This document shows, in pieces, positions 10,860 through 22,849 of a DNA stretch of 64,000 bases. The position numbers and the translations under genes are program-made. The notes beneath the pieces were generated by a model. It made no database searches. It was given only the letters and a program-made list of their open reading frames with translations, and was not told the DNA's origin. The stretch spans positions 1-64,000 of the forward strand of contig JAQFVV010012984.1 in the NCBI GenBank assembly GCA_028023455.1, in the 5' to 3' direction. This DNA comes from Epiperipatus broadwayi (Eukaryota > Onychophora > Udeonychophora > Euonychophora > Peripatidae). Each line of letters begins with the position of its first letter. Position 1 is the stretch's first letter.

Positions 10860-11870
10860 ACAAAAAAAAGACTTATAAATCTAATAAATAATATAATATT
10901 TCAACCAGAGAACTGGTTTTCATCAGAAAGAAAAAAATACACAGTAACATGGCGATAATCAAAAATTACAGATTTGGTAAAAGATTAAAAATTTAACAAA
11001 ACCCCCCTGATTGGTCACAAAATCTAACACAGAATATCTACCCAATCAATGACAAAATTCAAACAAAAAAAAAAAAACTACATTCCCTCCTAATCAAGCT
11101 TAAATTATATTTAAATTAAAATAAATATAAAAATAAAAAATCCAAAATTAAAAATTAAAATATACATATGTGTATACATAGAAAAATTAAACTATGCTCA
11201 CATACAAAAAATTGCTGTGCTCACATTAATATTCATTAAAAACTAAAATACTTATACATTTTAAAAATTATAGTTAGTGCAAATTACAATAATTTCTAAC
11301 TAATTATTTATCTATAAACCAATTAAACACAGATATTAAACATCCATGTAACCAATCTTTACATAAAAAAACCTCATATAAGAAAATTTTCACATAAAAA
11401 ACACACATATAGAAATCATTTAGGAGACCAGGTAACCCAGAGATGTAATAGTTCCAGTGTTCAAATTCAATCCATGTGGTTCTAAGGTCTTGAATTTAAA
11501 AATAAAAAAACTCTCCTTTTGTTTCCTCTCCCTTGTAGAAGAAAAACCTTCCTGAAGAATCACTACTTTTAAATCATCAATTGAATGATTCGGTAAGTTA
11601 AAATGTTTTGAAACCGGTCTATCTTTATTCTTATGCAAAATATCAAATCTATGATTAGTCATTCTGACATGTAAACTATTTGCTGACTCACCTATATACT
11701 GGTTTAAACATCTACTACACTCTATCAAATATATCAAATTAACACTTTTACATGTAACATAATTAGGAATATACCATTTGAAATTACAATTCTTAGTACT
11801 AAAGACCACTTTTGTCACAATAATATGTTTACATGTAAAACATCTTTTATCTTTACATGGAGAACATATT
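10860..11870 (-). mobile_element. Penelope-like element, 5'-truncated copy (inverted partner)
   Basis: This copy is the reverse complement of 12430-13337 at high identity by eye. It includes the GIY-YIG coding region and the full 3' untranslated region. Beyond the shared 3' UTR it carries a further ~100 bp (10860-10960). That segment has a strong hairpin, AACCAG/CTGGTT, next to CTGATGA on the minus strand, resembling the hammerhead remnants known from PLE termini. The copy is truncated at its 5' end at about 11870, exactly where the plus-strand copy begins. Confidence 0.85.
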
Positions 11871-11878
11871 AATTTCAC
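11420..11878 (-). pseudogene. PLE GIY-YIG endonuclease domain, 5'-truncated ORF
   Basis: This is the C-terminal ~150 residues of a PLE polyprotein. A cysteine motif (CSPCKDKRCFTCKHI) is followed by the GIY-YIG signature seen as LIYLIECSRC with YIGES, then MTNHR and a conserved tail ending at a stop codon. In intact PLEs this domain is the endonuclease that nicks target DNA for the reverse transcriptase. No RT lies upstream in this orientation because the copy is truncated, and there is no true start codon (the frame opens across the junction). It is therefore a dead fragment, although the reading frame itself is undamaged, which implies recent insertion. The Cys motif upstream of GIY-YIG fits Neptune/Poseidon-type PLEs. 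Confidence 0.8.
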
Positions 11879-13337
11879 AATGAATTTTTCAAAATCAATT
11901 GCTCATTTTCTTGATGTTGAAGTTATTTACACTAATAGAGTTCTTACTACCACTGTATATAGGAAACCAACTGATAATAACCGCTATCTACATTTTTATA
12001 CTAACCATCCTAAACATTTAAAGGCTAATATTCCCTATAGTCAATTTTTAAGGATGAAGAGGATTTGTAATGATGAGAAATTTCTTCAACAAAATAATAG
12101 TATTTTATATAATAGATTGCTCAATATGAGGTATCCTAAGACATTGTTGGATAATGCAGTAAGGAGATCTTCTTTAATTGATAGAAAGAAACTTCTTTTA
12201 TCTGAAAAGAGTAAAAAACAATTAGATGTTCCACCATTGGTTCTTACTTTTAATAGAGATTTACCTAATATTAACCGGATATTGGCAAAACAGTTTAACA
12301 TATTACAGTCCACAGATTATTTAAAATCTATTTTTTCTGATCCACCTACGGCTGTATATTGAAAACATAGATCACTTAGAGATATACTTGTCAAAACAAA
12401 TTTTATTAGTAGTTCTGTACAGGAAAAAGTATGTTCTCCATGTAAAGATAAAATATGTTTTACATGTAAACATATTGTTGTGACAAAAGTGGTCTTTAGT
12501 ACTAAGAATTGTAATTTCAAATGGTATATTCCTAATTATGTTACAAGTAAAAGTGTTAATTTGATATATTTGATAGAGTGTAGTAGATGTTTAAACCAGT
12601 ATATAGGTGAGTCAGCAAATAGTTTACTTGTCAGAATGACTAATCATAGATTTGACATTTTGCATAAGAATAAAGATAGACCGGTTTCAAAACATTTTAA
12701 CTTACCGAATCATTCAATTGATGATTTAAATGTAGTGATTCTTCAGGAAGGTTTTTCTTCTACAAGGGAGAGGAAACAAAAGGAGAGTTTTTTTATTTTT
12801 AAATTCAAGACCTTAGAACCACATGGATTGAATTTGAACACTGGAACTATTACATCTCTGGGTTACCTGGTCTCCTAAATGATTTCTATATGTGTGTTTT
12901 TTATGTGAAAATTTTCTTATATGAGGTTTTTTTATGTAAAGATTGGTTACATGGATGTTTAATATTTGTGTTTAATTGGTTTATAGATAAATAATTAGTT
13001 AGAAATTATTGTACTTTGCACTAACTATAATTTTTAAAATGTATAAGTATTTTAGTTTTTAATGAATATTAATGTGAGCACAGCTATTTTTTGTATGTGA
13101 GCATAGTTTAATTTTTCTATGTATGCACATAAGTATATTTTAATTTTTAATTTTGGATTTTTTATTTTTATATTTATTTTAATTTAAATAGAATTTAAGC
13201 TTGATTAAGAGGGAATGTAGTTTTTTTTTTTTGTTTGAATTTTGTCATTGATTGGGTAGATATTCTGTGTTAGATTTTGTGACCAATCAGGGGGGTTTTG
13301 TTAAATTTTTAATCTTTTACCAAATCTGTAATTTTTG
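11868..13337 (+). mobile_element. Penelope-like element, 5'-truncated copy
   Basis: This is a ~1.47-kb 3' fragment. It carries the C-terminal part of the RT region, the linker, the GIY-YIG domain and ~450 bp of 3' UTR, and ends near 13337. It abuts the inverted copy at about 11870 in a head-to-head arrangement. Arrays with direct or inverted partial copies are known for Penelope elements. Confidence 0.85.
11880..12878 (+). pseudogene. PLE RT C-terminus, linker and GIY-YIG domain, with nonsense codon
   Basis: The frame opens at the junction with HFLDVEV and VYRKPTDNNRYLHF, the typical palm/thumb sequence of PLE reverse transcriptases. It continues through FLRMKRIC and PPTAVY to an in-frame TGA at 12360, where related sequences are expected to have Trp. 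The same frame goes on with KHRSLRDILV, the Cys motif, LIYLIECSRC with YIGES, and the C-terminal tail to 12878. The catalytic YADD part of the RT is missing because of 5' truncation. One stop codon in about 330 codons indicates a recently dead copy. The two GIY-YIG copies differ at only a few residues. Confidence 0.85.
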
Positions 13338-15003
13338 TAAAAGTTTAAGAGTTTTATTAATTTTTTTTCGAAAAAGCTAAAAGTCTAAATGTTTTTGAAA
13401 TAAAAATTAAAAACAATTAATTAAAAGTGGGAAGGGGGTTCACTTTAAAACGTCAAATTAAAAGAAGTTGGTTTTCAAATAAGTAAAAAATTCCTGTTTT
13501 CATTGTTGTTAGTTAAAGAAAATATTGTTCATGAAAGTTATAAAAAATTAAAAGTTGATTTTCAAGTTAAAATATAAATCTCTTTTTATTTAAGCTAGAG
13601 AAAAAGATAATCTTAAAACTAGTAATGAGTCTAGATGAATTATATATGTGTGTAAATGATTAATATAAGTTTGTTAGTAAAATATATATGTGCGATGGTA
13701 AATAATGGATGCGTAATAATTGTTAAAAAAATAAATGAAAATCAAAAATATAAAACAACAAGCACAGTAGTGGCTAGTAATTAAAAATATGAAAACAACA
13801 TGTTTGCATGGCTGCTAATTAAAATACCCAACAAAAAGATTAAAAAGGATTAGCTACTAAAGGAATTTTGACAACACATATTGTTGGGGGATATCAAAAT
13901 GAAAACATGTGTCATATATAAATAGCCAAATTTTTACTGGACATTTAGTCTAGTTAATTGCATCAGAGATAACAGTTGAGTTCAGTTCAGAGAGTATAAT
14001 CTTGATCGTGCAGTTTATTATGAATCAATCAAGAATGAAGTGTTAAAACTATGGGAAACATGCAGTTGTTCTCCAGCCTGGAGTCCAGTAAAACAACGAA
14101 ATCTGTTTGTGAAATAATGTCTTAGTAACAGATTAGAAATCCTCCATCAATGTTTAACTGTCTCCAGTAGTAATACCGATGAATAAGAAAGAAACTTTCT
14201 CAAGAAACCTCAAATCTAACTGGTTAAATATACTTCATTTGAAGCAGCTAATAGTAAGCAGTATTCACATTCCAAAAATCTTAGGTAAATAGCATTTTTT
14301 TCTTATATTCCTTCCTATGTAGCCATCACATTCATGAATTCTCCAAGAGACAAATTATATGAACTCTATAGCACATAAAAATGAACTATTAATTTGGGTG
14401 TTCTAAATATCAAATATTATTTAATGCTTTATTATATATGTCAGTGTGTGAGTTAAGTATGTGTGTGATTAAAAATACCAATATTGGGTTAGTTAAAGAA
14501 TTATAAAGTATTTATATTTAGTATAATTAATGTTAATAAATTGTCTTTAAACTTAAGCTTTATTTTGTCGGTCAATTCTTTTTACCATTTCTTTTACCAA
14601 TCTTTTATCAATTCTTTCACCACTAATTAAATAAGATTTTGTTATTGAATTAAAAATAGACTGAGCTAGTTAAGGGAATGTTTTGAGTGCTGGATTATGA
14701 GCCTACTCTCCGAATATGTTAGTCTTAGACTAGCTGGTGCCCGAGGTTTACTCCAAAACAAATAAAGTGTTTGGATAGTAGGGGTTTGAATCTAGCAGCC
14801 AATGTGGGTCATGATCTGATCATGGGTATTGTTGATAGTTAAAGCTATCAATAATATTTTCCATTTTGCTCAAACATGCCGGTACGTTTACATAATATTT
14901 ATAATTAAATAAGATTATAAATGTATTATAAAGAAGTTTGTAACCAGCCAAAACATTTGCAGTGTAAGTAAGATCTTCATGCGGAATGAACCAGTACAAT
15001 GTT

Positions 15004-15008
<5 letters not shown>
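13338..15008. other. AT-rich stretch; possible solo-LTR-like segment
   Basis: No coding region is visible. Around 13910-13930 a TATA-like CATATATAAATAGCC lies upstream of a GC-richer stretch (13960-14130). An AATAAA signal lies near 14760. Together these could be the U3-R-U5 of an unrelated solo LTR, but I could not define ends or a target duplication. Confidence 0.35.

Positions 15009-15092
<84 letters not shown>
15009..15092. repeat. (TA)n microsatellite
   Basis: About 84 bp of TA directly abuts the 3' end of a PLE relic. Confidence 0.95.
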
Positions 15093-15095
<3 letters not shown>

Positions 15096-15725
15096 ATGTT
15101 TTCATGATTATATGATGTAGATAAATTAATAGTTTTTGGGATGAACTATGTGTTATTTTTCATTACATACCAATATTTCAACAGACTAGCATCCACCATT
15201 ATCAAGGTTAACTTTTGAAAGAAAAATTATTTCATCTCAAACAATAATGTGACTCAGTGCGAGATAAGAAATGAGATTCAACTTGAATTTAGTTCAGCAT
15301 TTACAATATGGGGCTTATCAAAATATTTATTTCCCTCAGTTTTCTCACCTATTAATTTTAAATTAATATTAGATAAAATGAGAGGTTTCCACATAGCTGG
15401 AATACATTGTGCTTCATCAGCCCTATTTAAATCAGTAGATCTCTTTAATATTTCAATTGACCCTCTCATGGTTCGTAAATCATATCTTTCCAAATTAGCA
15501 AGTATTTTTGTATTGGCAAAATCAGGTTTGTGACCAATTTCTAAAAAAGGGAAGTAAAAACAGATGTGCTAATTTTATGATTAAAAGCATTTCTATGTTC
15601 TTTAATTCTGACATTTATTCATCTATTAGACTGACCCATGTAGCTTCTTGAGCACTGCAAACATGGAATTTCATAAACTCCTTGGTGTTCCAAAAATATT
15701 CTGTCTTTATGTTTATATAAAATAT
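15093..15725 (-). pseudogene. Penelope-like element family B, GIY-YIG domain relic
   Basis: Read on the minus strand, the relic starts at about 15723 with GVYEIPC, YMGQSNR, a TGA stop, then NVRIKEH. These are the GIY-YIG motif and its following helix. After a frameshift near 15535 it continues with PDFANTKILANLERYD, LRTMRGSIEI and DLNRADEAQ, the conserved C-terminal block of many PLE endonuclease domains. The upstream RT is absent. The 3' flank (CCTTGATAATGG-like, 15190-15215) runs to the (TA)n tract. It is a different family from the PLE at 11-13 kb. A second, shorter copy lies at 63291-63600. Confidence 0.75.
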
Positions 15726-15785
15726 CACCAAATAAATATATATATTTATGTTTATATAAAATATCACCAAATAAATATATATATA
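15707..15785. repeat. Direct 38-bp duplication
   Basis: The segment containing TATAAAATATCACCAAATAA occurs twice in tandem at the 5' truncation point of the PLE relic. Confidence 0.8.
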
Positions 15786-15789
15786 TATA

Positions 15790-18240
15790 AGGAAAATGAA
15801 ATGTCAGTTATAATTTATTCATATATGATCAAGAATATTATGGTGTATCTACAATTCAACAATTAAATTTTTAAATTTTTCAAATTCCAATCAGCATAAA
15901 GATAGCTAGATCAAAGATAATCTAAGCATATTCATAGTAAATGACTATCTATATACTCTTAGTTAGCCCAGCTACAAACAAAGATGAAAAAGTGAATCAG
16001 TTTTTATCATGTAGAATTTGGCAAATTGGGTAATTAATATATTATCTATTTTTCCATATGATGGACAATTAGAGAAGTCTTTGACCAGTAACAGGCTATT
16101 TTTTAAAAAATCCATTGTTTTACATTTTACTAACACACATACATATATTTATAACTGAAACCATTCTTTGATGATCTATCTAATAAATACATAGTTATTA
16201 CTATATGGTATTAAAATACTAAGAATGGAGGGGTAATTGAAAGTGGGAAAAATTTTGAAGCAAATTTAACTTTGAGGAAAAATAAATAAATGTGGTAAAA
16301 TACCTTAAAATTTGCTTTAGAATATAATATGATAATTAACAACATATGATTTTTAGAAAAACTTTGGAAATAATCCTAATAATTCAAAGGGAAACAATAA
16401 GATATTTTGTATAGTAATAAATAGAATATTGTCATTTTTTATGTAAAAGTGATCAGCTTCTAAATATAGATTTATTTTAGAATTAAAGTTTTAAAATTAT
16501 TAATGTAAAAGCTTAAATAGGTGAAGTAAATTTTATTTTCAGAAATGAAAATAGTGTGATCAGAATGTATAGTTAAATAGTAAGAATATCTTCGTTGTTT
16601 CTTAAGAAAAAAATCAAAATATGAATAATAAAAAAACAAAATTAAATTTAAAAATTAAAAACCCCAGTGAGACTTTTTAAGACATTACTATTTAAGTTAT
16701 TTCAATAAAAAAAACAGTATTAGACATGATATGATCATTCACAAACATTTAGCAGGTGAAAAAAAAATAAACAGTTAAAAATCTGAAGTGTTCATCTAAA
16801 ACCTGACAAACAGTAGTATAAGTCAACATAAAATGAGTAAGAAGATAATCAAGAAGGTCACTAGCAAGACATTGAAATATTTCATGACCACCATAAATAC
16901 ATAAAACAATATACAGAAGATGTGAAATTTAACAGAAAATAGCAGTCAAAACAGAAGATAAACAAAAAAAATATTTATTAGTAACAATTATATTTTAAAG
17001 CAATGATCAGAGTACTGTTCTAAATATAAAACAATAAATAAAAAAAATAATTTAAGAAAATATATTTTACTGCAAGAATTTAAGTCCTATGAATAAATTG
17101 ATATAAGGTTATTGGAATTGATGGAATAGCTGAGTGGGGGTGTTGCAATCAGATATACATAAGATAGTTTCTTTTAAAAGTCATATTCCAATGTTATCTT
17201 GCAGGAAAAAAAATACAGTATATAAAATAATTGTCAATAATAATAAGCAAAAACAACGTAACATTAAAATGACGGTATTAATGATAATATTTTAATCTCC
17301 AAGCAATTTAAAGAATAGAATGTTCACATTGAAAAATATTTGGCAAATGAAAAAGCTGCATTTTGCAAAAATATAAATTTTCATAAAAAATTGTTATCAT
17401 ACTATGTTATTTGAAAAAAAAAATAGGAAAAGAGAGATAAAATCAAGCTAATGTTAATGTAGCAACAGATGTTTTGCTAGTACATTAATAAAAACTAAAC
17501 CAAAAATCTTAATTATTTATCAAAATCGCTGATAATTTTACAAAATTATCAGTATTTGCTACTTAATATGATAAATATAATCCAAAATATATAATTTATT
17601 AAGAAATAAATATGTATTTAAAAGAAGGTAAATTCGAGATAAAGATAAATTTATAATGTATTAAAGAAAACTTTTTGTTATTTGTAATTAATTAGGAAAA
17701 TCACAAAATAGTATTTAAAATAAAAAAACTTGATCATATTCAGAAAAAATAAAATAAAAGTTCTTATTATAGTAACCTTTAACATTTTTTGGTTTTAGTT
17801 TATCTTTTGTTATTGTTAGTATTTTTCTTATACTAAAATATATAAAAAATGTATTTGTTAAAATAAATAACGGTTTTATAAAAAGTTTTTAAATTTATAA
17901 CTAATAATATAGTGTACAGTAAAATATATTTGTATTCATTCCGTGCAAGATGATGATATTTTTTCTATTTCAAATAAAACTTTATGACTTCTCAAATTTA
18001 ACTTGTTCTTTAACATCATTACCCGCAATCCACAGAATCATTCTAATTTTCATAAAAACTTAAAAGTTTGTATGTTTAATCTATAACTATTTCTTTAAAT
18101 AGTAAAAGTCTTTGCTTAAATTCTAGTCGATTTTATGTAGGATAAATGCTAATAATTGTTAGGCAAATGTGCAATCAATGTTTGCAGACTTTCTTGACTA
18201 TTTATAATTATGAAATTTTGATTTAGGGAGAAGAACATGC
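15790..18240. other. AT-rich stretch without recognisable genes
   Basis: Homopolymer-rich sequence with no supported ORF, RNA gene or repeat. Confidence 0.5.
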
Positions 18241-18257
18241 AGATAAAATTAATCTTT

Positions 18258-18806
18258 AATAGTCAAAATAAGAGTCATAGATCACATGACCCTTACTCTT
18301 AAGCTTGTAAGTTATAAACAGTGAGGATTGCCAATTCCTCTACAATCTTTATGATAAATGCTTAGTCAGAGCTAGCACTTAATAAAACCCCGGTCAGAAA
18401 CCCCTCCCCAAACCTCTGACCATGGTTTCATGCTTTGGCACTCCTCAGAGAGAAGTCAGGATAGGTTCAGACACTAGGTCTAAAAATATCAACCCAAAGC
18501 CAAGCACCTATCTAAAAGTTATCTATTGAGTGAAAAATCTGAAATTTTCAGATATCTACATGTCTTCAAACCCAGCTATCCAACTCAAATAACTATATGG
18601 GCCTGATAGATCTTCAGCCATACCATATATTAGTAGTGTTAGCAATATAAAATTGCATAAGACTTTTGGCAGAGACTATAAATAGTAAAAATAAGAGTCA
18701 TAGATCACATGACCCTATCTCTTAAGCTTGTATATTATAAACAGTGAGGATTTCCAATTCCTCTACAAGCTTTATGATAAATGCTTAGTCAGAGCCAGCA
18801 CTTAAA
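18258..18806. repeat. Hammerhead repeat family 3 (about 1.3 units)
   Basis: A 123-126-bp segment containing AGTCATAGATCACATGACCC occurs directly repeated at 18258-18383 and 18684-18806. It flanks a single ribozyme-bearing unit of about 426 bp. The segment TCTTCAAACCCAGC through ATATGGGCCTGAT matches the conserved block of families 1 and 2. This is consistent with a partial tandem dimer of a retrozyme-like unit. Confidence 0.75.
18413..18453 (-). ncRNA. Hammerhead ribozyme, family 3
   Basis: The minus strand has helix I UCUCU paired with AGAGG (five pairs, one U-G). The core is CUGAGGA and GAA. Helix II is GUGC, loop CAAA, GCAU (four pairs including G-U at 10.1/11.1). Helix III is the self-complementary ACCAUGGU, followed by C17. 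All helices differ in sequence from families 1 and 2 and still pair. Confidence 0.78.
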
Positions 18807-18809
18807 ATA

Positions 18810-20090
18810 TCACTGCTCACCTGATATACACACAAACGTATATAAATAGTAATAATTTGATATTTTTTGTTGTTGTTGTATTTTTGCTTATAAAATTCAG
18901 GTGTAATGTTCTCAAGCAAATATCATTTAAAAAGTGTCATTGAAAACTGAAATCAAACCATCTAGTAATGGTATTTGTCGGAGTTACTTTAAACTAATAG
19001 TGAATTATTTTTTTTAGCTTATATAAGGATTTTGAAACAGACATTAATAATCTACATATGTAAAAACTGTAAGTAAAACTTGATATATAATAACTATTTT
19101 TTTTTCCAATTAAATAAGACTTTCCATACAGAGTTATGTATTTTAAATATTTTTTTGCAGATATATAAATTTGAATGTTAATAATTTAGCGGAGATTTTT
19201 CATTTATTTTTTCAAATAAATTTCAGTTATAATAAAATGAAGCAACTGATAAGATAAAAACAAATTCTTTTTTTTAATTTAAAGTAAATCAGACAAATAT
19301 TATTACTAGTTGGGGAGATTTCAATTTGCAATATCTGTTTATAATTGATGATCGATTTTATGTCTTAGATAATATTTATGTACAAAGATTACTTTTAAAA
19401 CTATAAAAATCTATTAAATAATTAATATTTAAATATGTAAATCCATAAAATTCTTCTATTTAATGTATATATATTTCAACTTCTTTGGTTCCTAGACATA
19501 AAATATTGCACTAGTTTAATATAAAGCTAAAACTCTTCTTTTCATCAATGTTATACATACTTTTTATTATATTAGCTGACGTGGAAAATACGCGTATTTA
19601 TATCTTTTTGAATATTGTTTCATCCATATTATCGAATTATGACACCTCCAAAACTATTTACTTTAGGAGATTTTTTTTTGCTACTGTGATCTATTATTAT
19701 ATTTAGTTTTTTTTTGTATGGTAAATATAAATAGTTTTGTATTTTTATAATTAATTTGTCACAACTTGATATATATAATAAAATTTTTAATTTTTTTTTT
19801 TAATTTTTAATTTTTAAAAAAATTCTGTACTTTATTCATATCCATAAAAAAATGGCAAGTTCCATCTCTAAAATGCTTTTTTTAAAAATGGAATGACAAA
19901 TTTTTAAATTGATTTTATTTCTATTGAATGAACTCCATCCAAGCTTCTGTTTCCCAAATAATATCACTATAAGATTAAAATTATTTACTAAAAATATATA
20001 TTTTTATGAAAACAGTTTTCTTCGAGAAAGTCAAACTTGATTTATTAATTAAAGTATTTCAAAAGATGGTTTATAGAATGTACTTAATGT
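18810..20090. other. AT-rich stretch without recognisable genes
   Basis: Nothing supportable was seen beyond poly(T) and poly(A) runs. Confidence 0.5.
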
Positions 20091-20099
20091 TTTGAATGC

Positions 20100-20880
20100 A
20101 ACATTTAAAGATTTTGGTTCAATAATTTATGACCACAAATTTCAAGTTTTTCACCAGTGACAGAATGATAATATGCAGTAAATTTTAGCTTTGATGATTA
20201 TCAACTCCAAATTTTAAATCAATTTCAATATGTTGCTGATTCTATAAGTATAACGATTAAAATAGACATTGTGGCAAAATTAAGACCCAATAGGCTATTG
20301 CAGTTTTTAATAAGTAAAAAAAATGGAATATTTCATTACAAGGAAATAATTGAAATTAGGTTATTTACATAGGAAGCTGCTATTTTATTCAATGTACTGC
20401 ATGGAAATGAAGTTTAGATGCCCTGCCAATGCAAAATATAAGCATTATAACGTTTCATTTATGGATTGCAAAATTTTTAAAATACAATAACAAGATTATA
20501 AAACCAATTAGTATGTTCATAAACTTGTTATATGTGATATTATAAAGTCCATTAATATAAAAATACATCTTTATTGGTCTGGATGTGTAAAACTAATGAA
20601 CAATATAACATTTCAACATGGAAGAGGTAGACCACATCAACTTTATAAGGATTATCTCAAAGATATTTTAATGAAGTGCAATATTGATTGTTTCAATTGG
20701 AAAGATATGGCTGAAAATAGAATACATTGCAGAATAACAATTATACAGAGTATTGAAGTATTTTAGAAAAAAAAAACAAAAAAAAAACAGAAAAACGAAC
20801 CGGCATGTTCTATCTGTGAAGTATTTGTGATTCACAGCTCAGTTTATATAGTCATTGCAAACTCATTTCTAGAGTAGTTT
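20100..20880 (+). pseudogene. Non-LTR retrotransposon ORF2 C-terminus relic
   Basis: The clearest part is 20543-20766. It reads HLYWSGCVKLMN, HGRGRPHQLYKDYLKD and CNIDCFNWKDMAENR. This matches the post-RT region of a LINE group that usually reads like WxGHVxRM, then a basic RGRP-KD block, then W-xxA-xxR. After a stop and an A-rich interruption, NEPACSICEVFVIHSS (about 20796-20843) resembles the C-terminal zinc-finger end (CxxC) of the same proteins. Upstream (20280-20540), only stop-riddled traces of the region between RT and this block can be seen. It is ancient and non-functional. Confidence 0.65.
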
Positions 20881-20889
20881 TATTTTTTT

Positions 20890-22840
20890 CCTTTGATGTT
20901 GGAATGACCGTTTACATTTAGGAGTATCTGCTTTATTTACGTATGGAAGTATGGATATATGTTTTTATGTTTATAAATTTATGTTAAACTTCTAACAAAT
21001 ATTTTATTAATTAGACTTCTAAAATTATTTTATTAATTATACAACATAAAAAATTACTTGAAAAAATATATTAAAATAATTTCAATATATAACACAGCAA
21101 TACCTCCTCTTTTTATGCAAGGTTCTAATACAATAAATAATTAGTGATTAAAAGTAATTTATTCTTAATCTAATTATTTATACTACTTTACAAAAAAAAA
21201 AAAAATGAGAATGCTATCTATTGTACTGAAAATTTTTAAATGGCAAGTTTGAAAGTAAAAAAAAAATATCAAATGCATAAAAAAATAAAAAAAAAAAAAC
21301 TCTTGGAAGTATTTGAAATTTCTACTTTTACTCAAGTTTTACTTACTAGTCATATAAGCTTTTGTATAAGGAAATGATAATATGTAGAAGAATTAAATTA
21401 TTAAATAGAGAAAAAGATGTTAAAGTGGTATCAATTATTTGCTGGCTTATAATTGTATGGGTCATGATAATTATACCAAAAGCCCCCATATAATCCTCTT
21501 TGCTCTAGTACAATTTACACATAGGATCAATTACTAAATGGATTTGTAACTTGCTCTAAATAAATAAAGTTATTAATTAAACAATAAGTAAATTTATTTG
21601 AAGGACTGTCTGACTAAAGGAATAGAATGGTTTTAATATTTTAAAAATGAGGTAAAAATTTGGTTGGTGAACTTATTGGTGGAATTATATCTCAAAGAGT
21701 AATGAAAAAGGTTTGAAAATATGCTGATAGAGTTGTAAATCATATTGTTTACATTTTTTGTTATGAATGTATTAATTTGTTGTAAGCCAAGTCCATTTAT
21801 CATTTGAAACTGATATCTTTAAAAAGTTTTTCTTCTCCATAGCAGTTATCTACAAAATGTGTCAAAATTTAGTTTGAAAATTGTTAAATAATAAACCATA
21901 GATCTAAAGTATGCAATTTTAGTTTAGATAATCATGCTGAATACTCTCATTTTGGTCTAAAGTGATACATATGTTTCTGAAAGAGATGTAATAATTTTTC
22001 TACATGTAGTTAGTTGCCTACTTAAATTCAAAATTTCATGTTACTAGAAGAAATAAATAATGGGAAATTCATTAAAGTTCATTAGTTGTCCAGAAAATTT
22101 TGATAAAATTGATATTTTGTGTCAGCTGGTCAGCTTCTTAAATTATATTAGTTTACTGTCAGTTCTGATAAAATTTAAAATTGGCAAAAGTAGAATGTAA
22201 TACTGCTATTTTTTATAATTAACAATTATTATTAGATTGCTCTTATAGATCACACATTTTTGCCACTCAGTGCAAGACAAACATTCCAGCAATTTATTAA
22301 TCAATTATTTTTAGTTACAAAATTTAGATAGAAAATGAAAACGAAACTCATCATAAGTAGATTCTTAGGGTACTCAGATTTATATCTGAAAAGAATAAAT
22401 GATACAGTATAAACATACTGCTAAATTAGCTAAAAGATAAAGAGCAGCAAAATGATGCTTTTGTTCACAACACAGACATATATAAAGTAAGAAATATATA
22501 GACAATGGATTAGAATAACACAATCATCTTCTCCCAGATTGTTTACTAAACAATAATTTAATATAAATATATGTAAATTCCCAATCTATGAATATTTACA
22601 AAAAGTTACAGAAGCATTCACAATGTATTGCATAGTCATTTTTTGGATAAAAAGTAACATAAAATCAAGGTTATATTTTATTATTTGATATTAAGCAAAT
22701 ATAATATAATTATAAATGTAGATATCCAGGTTTTACAGTCATATCTACTTTTGTATTAAAACATTTAACACCAATATTTATCTTATTCTTTAATTTGTTG
22801 TACATTTTTTCTTAAAAATTACAAATACACTCTAATTTAT
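20890..22840. other. AT-rich stretch without recognisable genes
   Basis: No coding region, RNA gene or repeat boundary is supported. Confidence 0.5.
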
Positions 22841-22849
22841 ATCTGATAG

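Noticed and set aside
14720-14765. TGGTGCCCGAGGTTTACTCC as a primer-binding site
   Set aside because: The base pattern does not reach a TTCRANY T-loop complement, and no LTR end with a partner was found.
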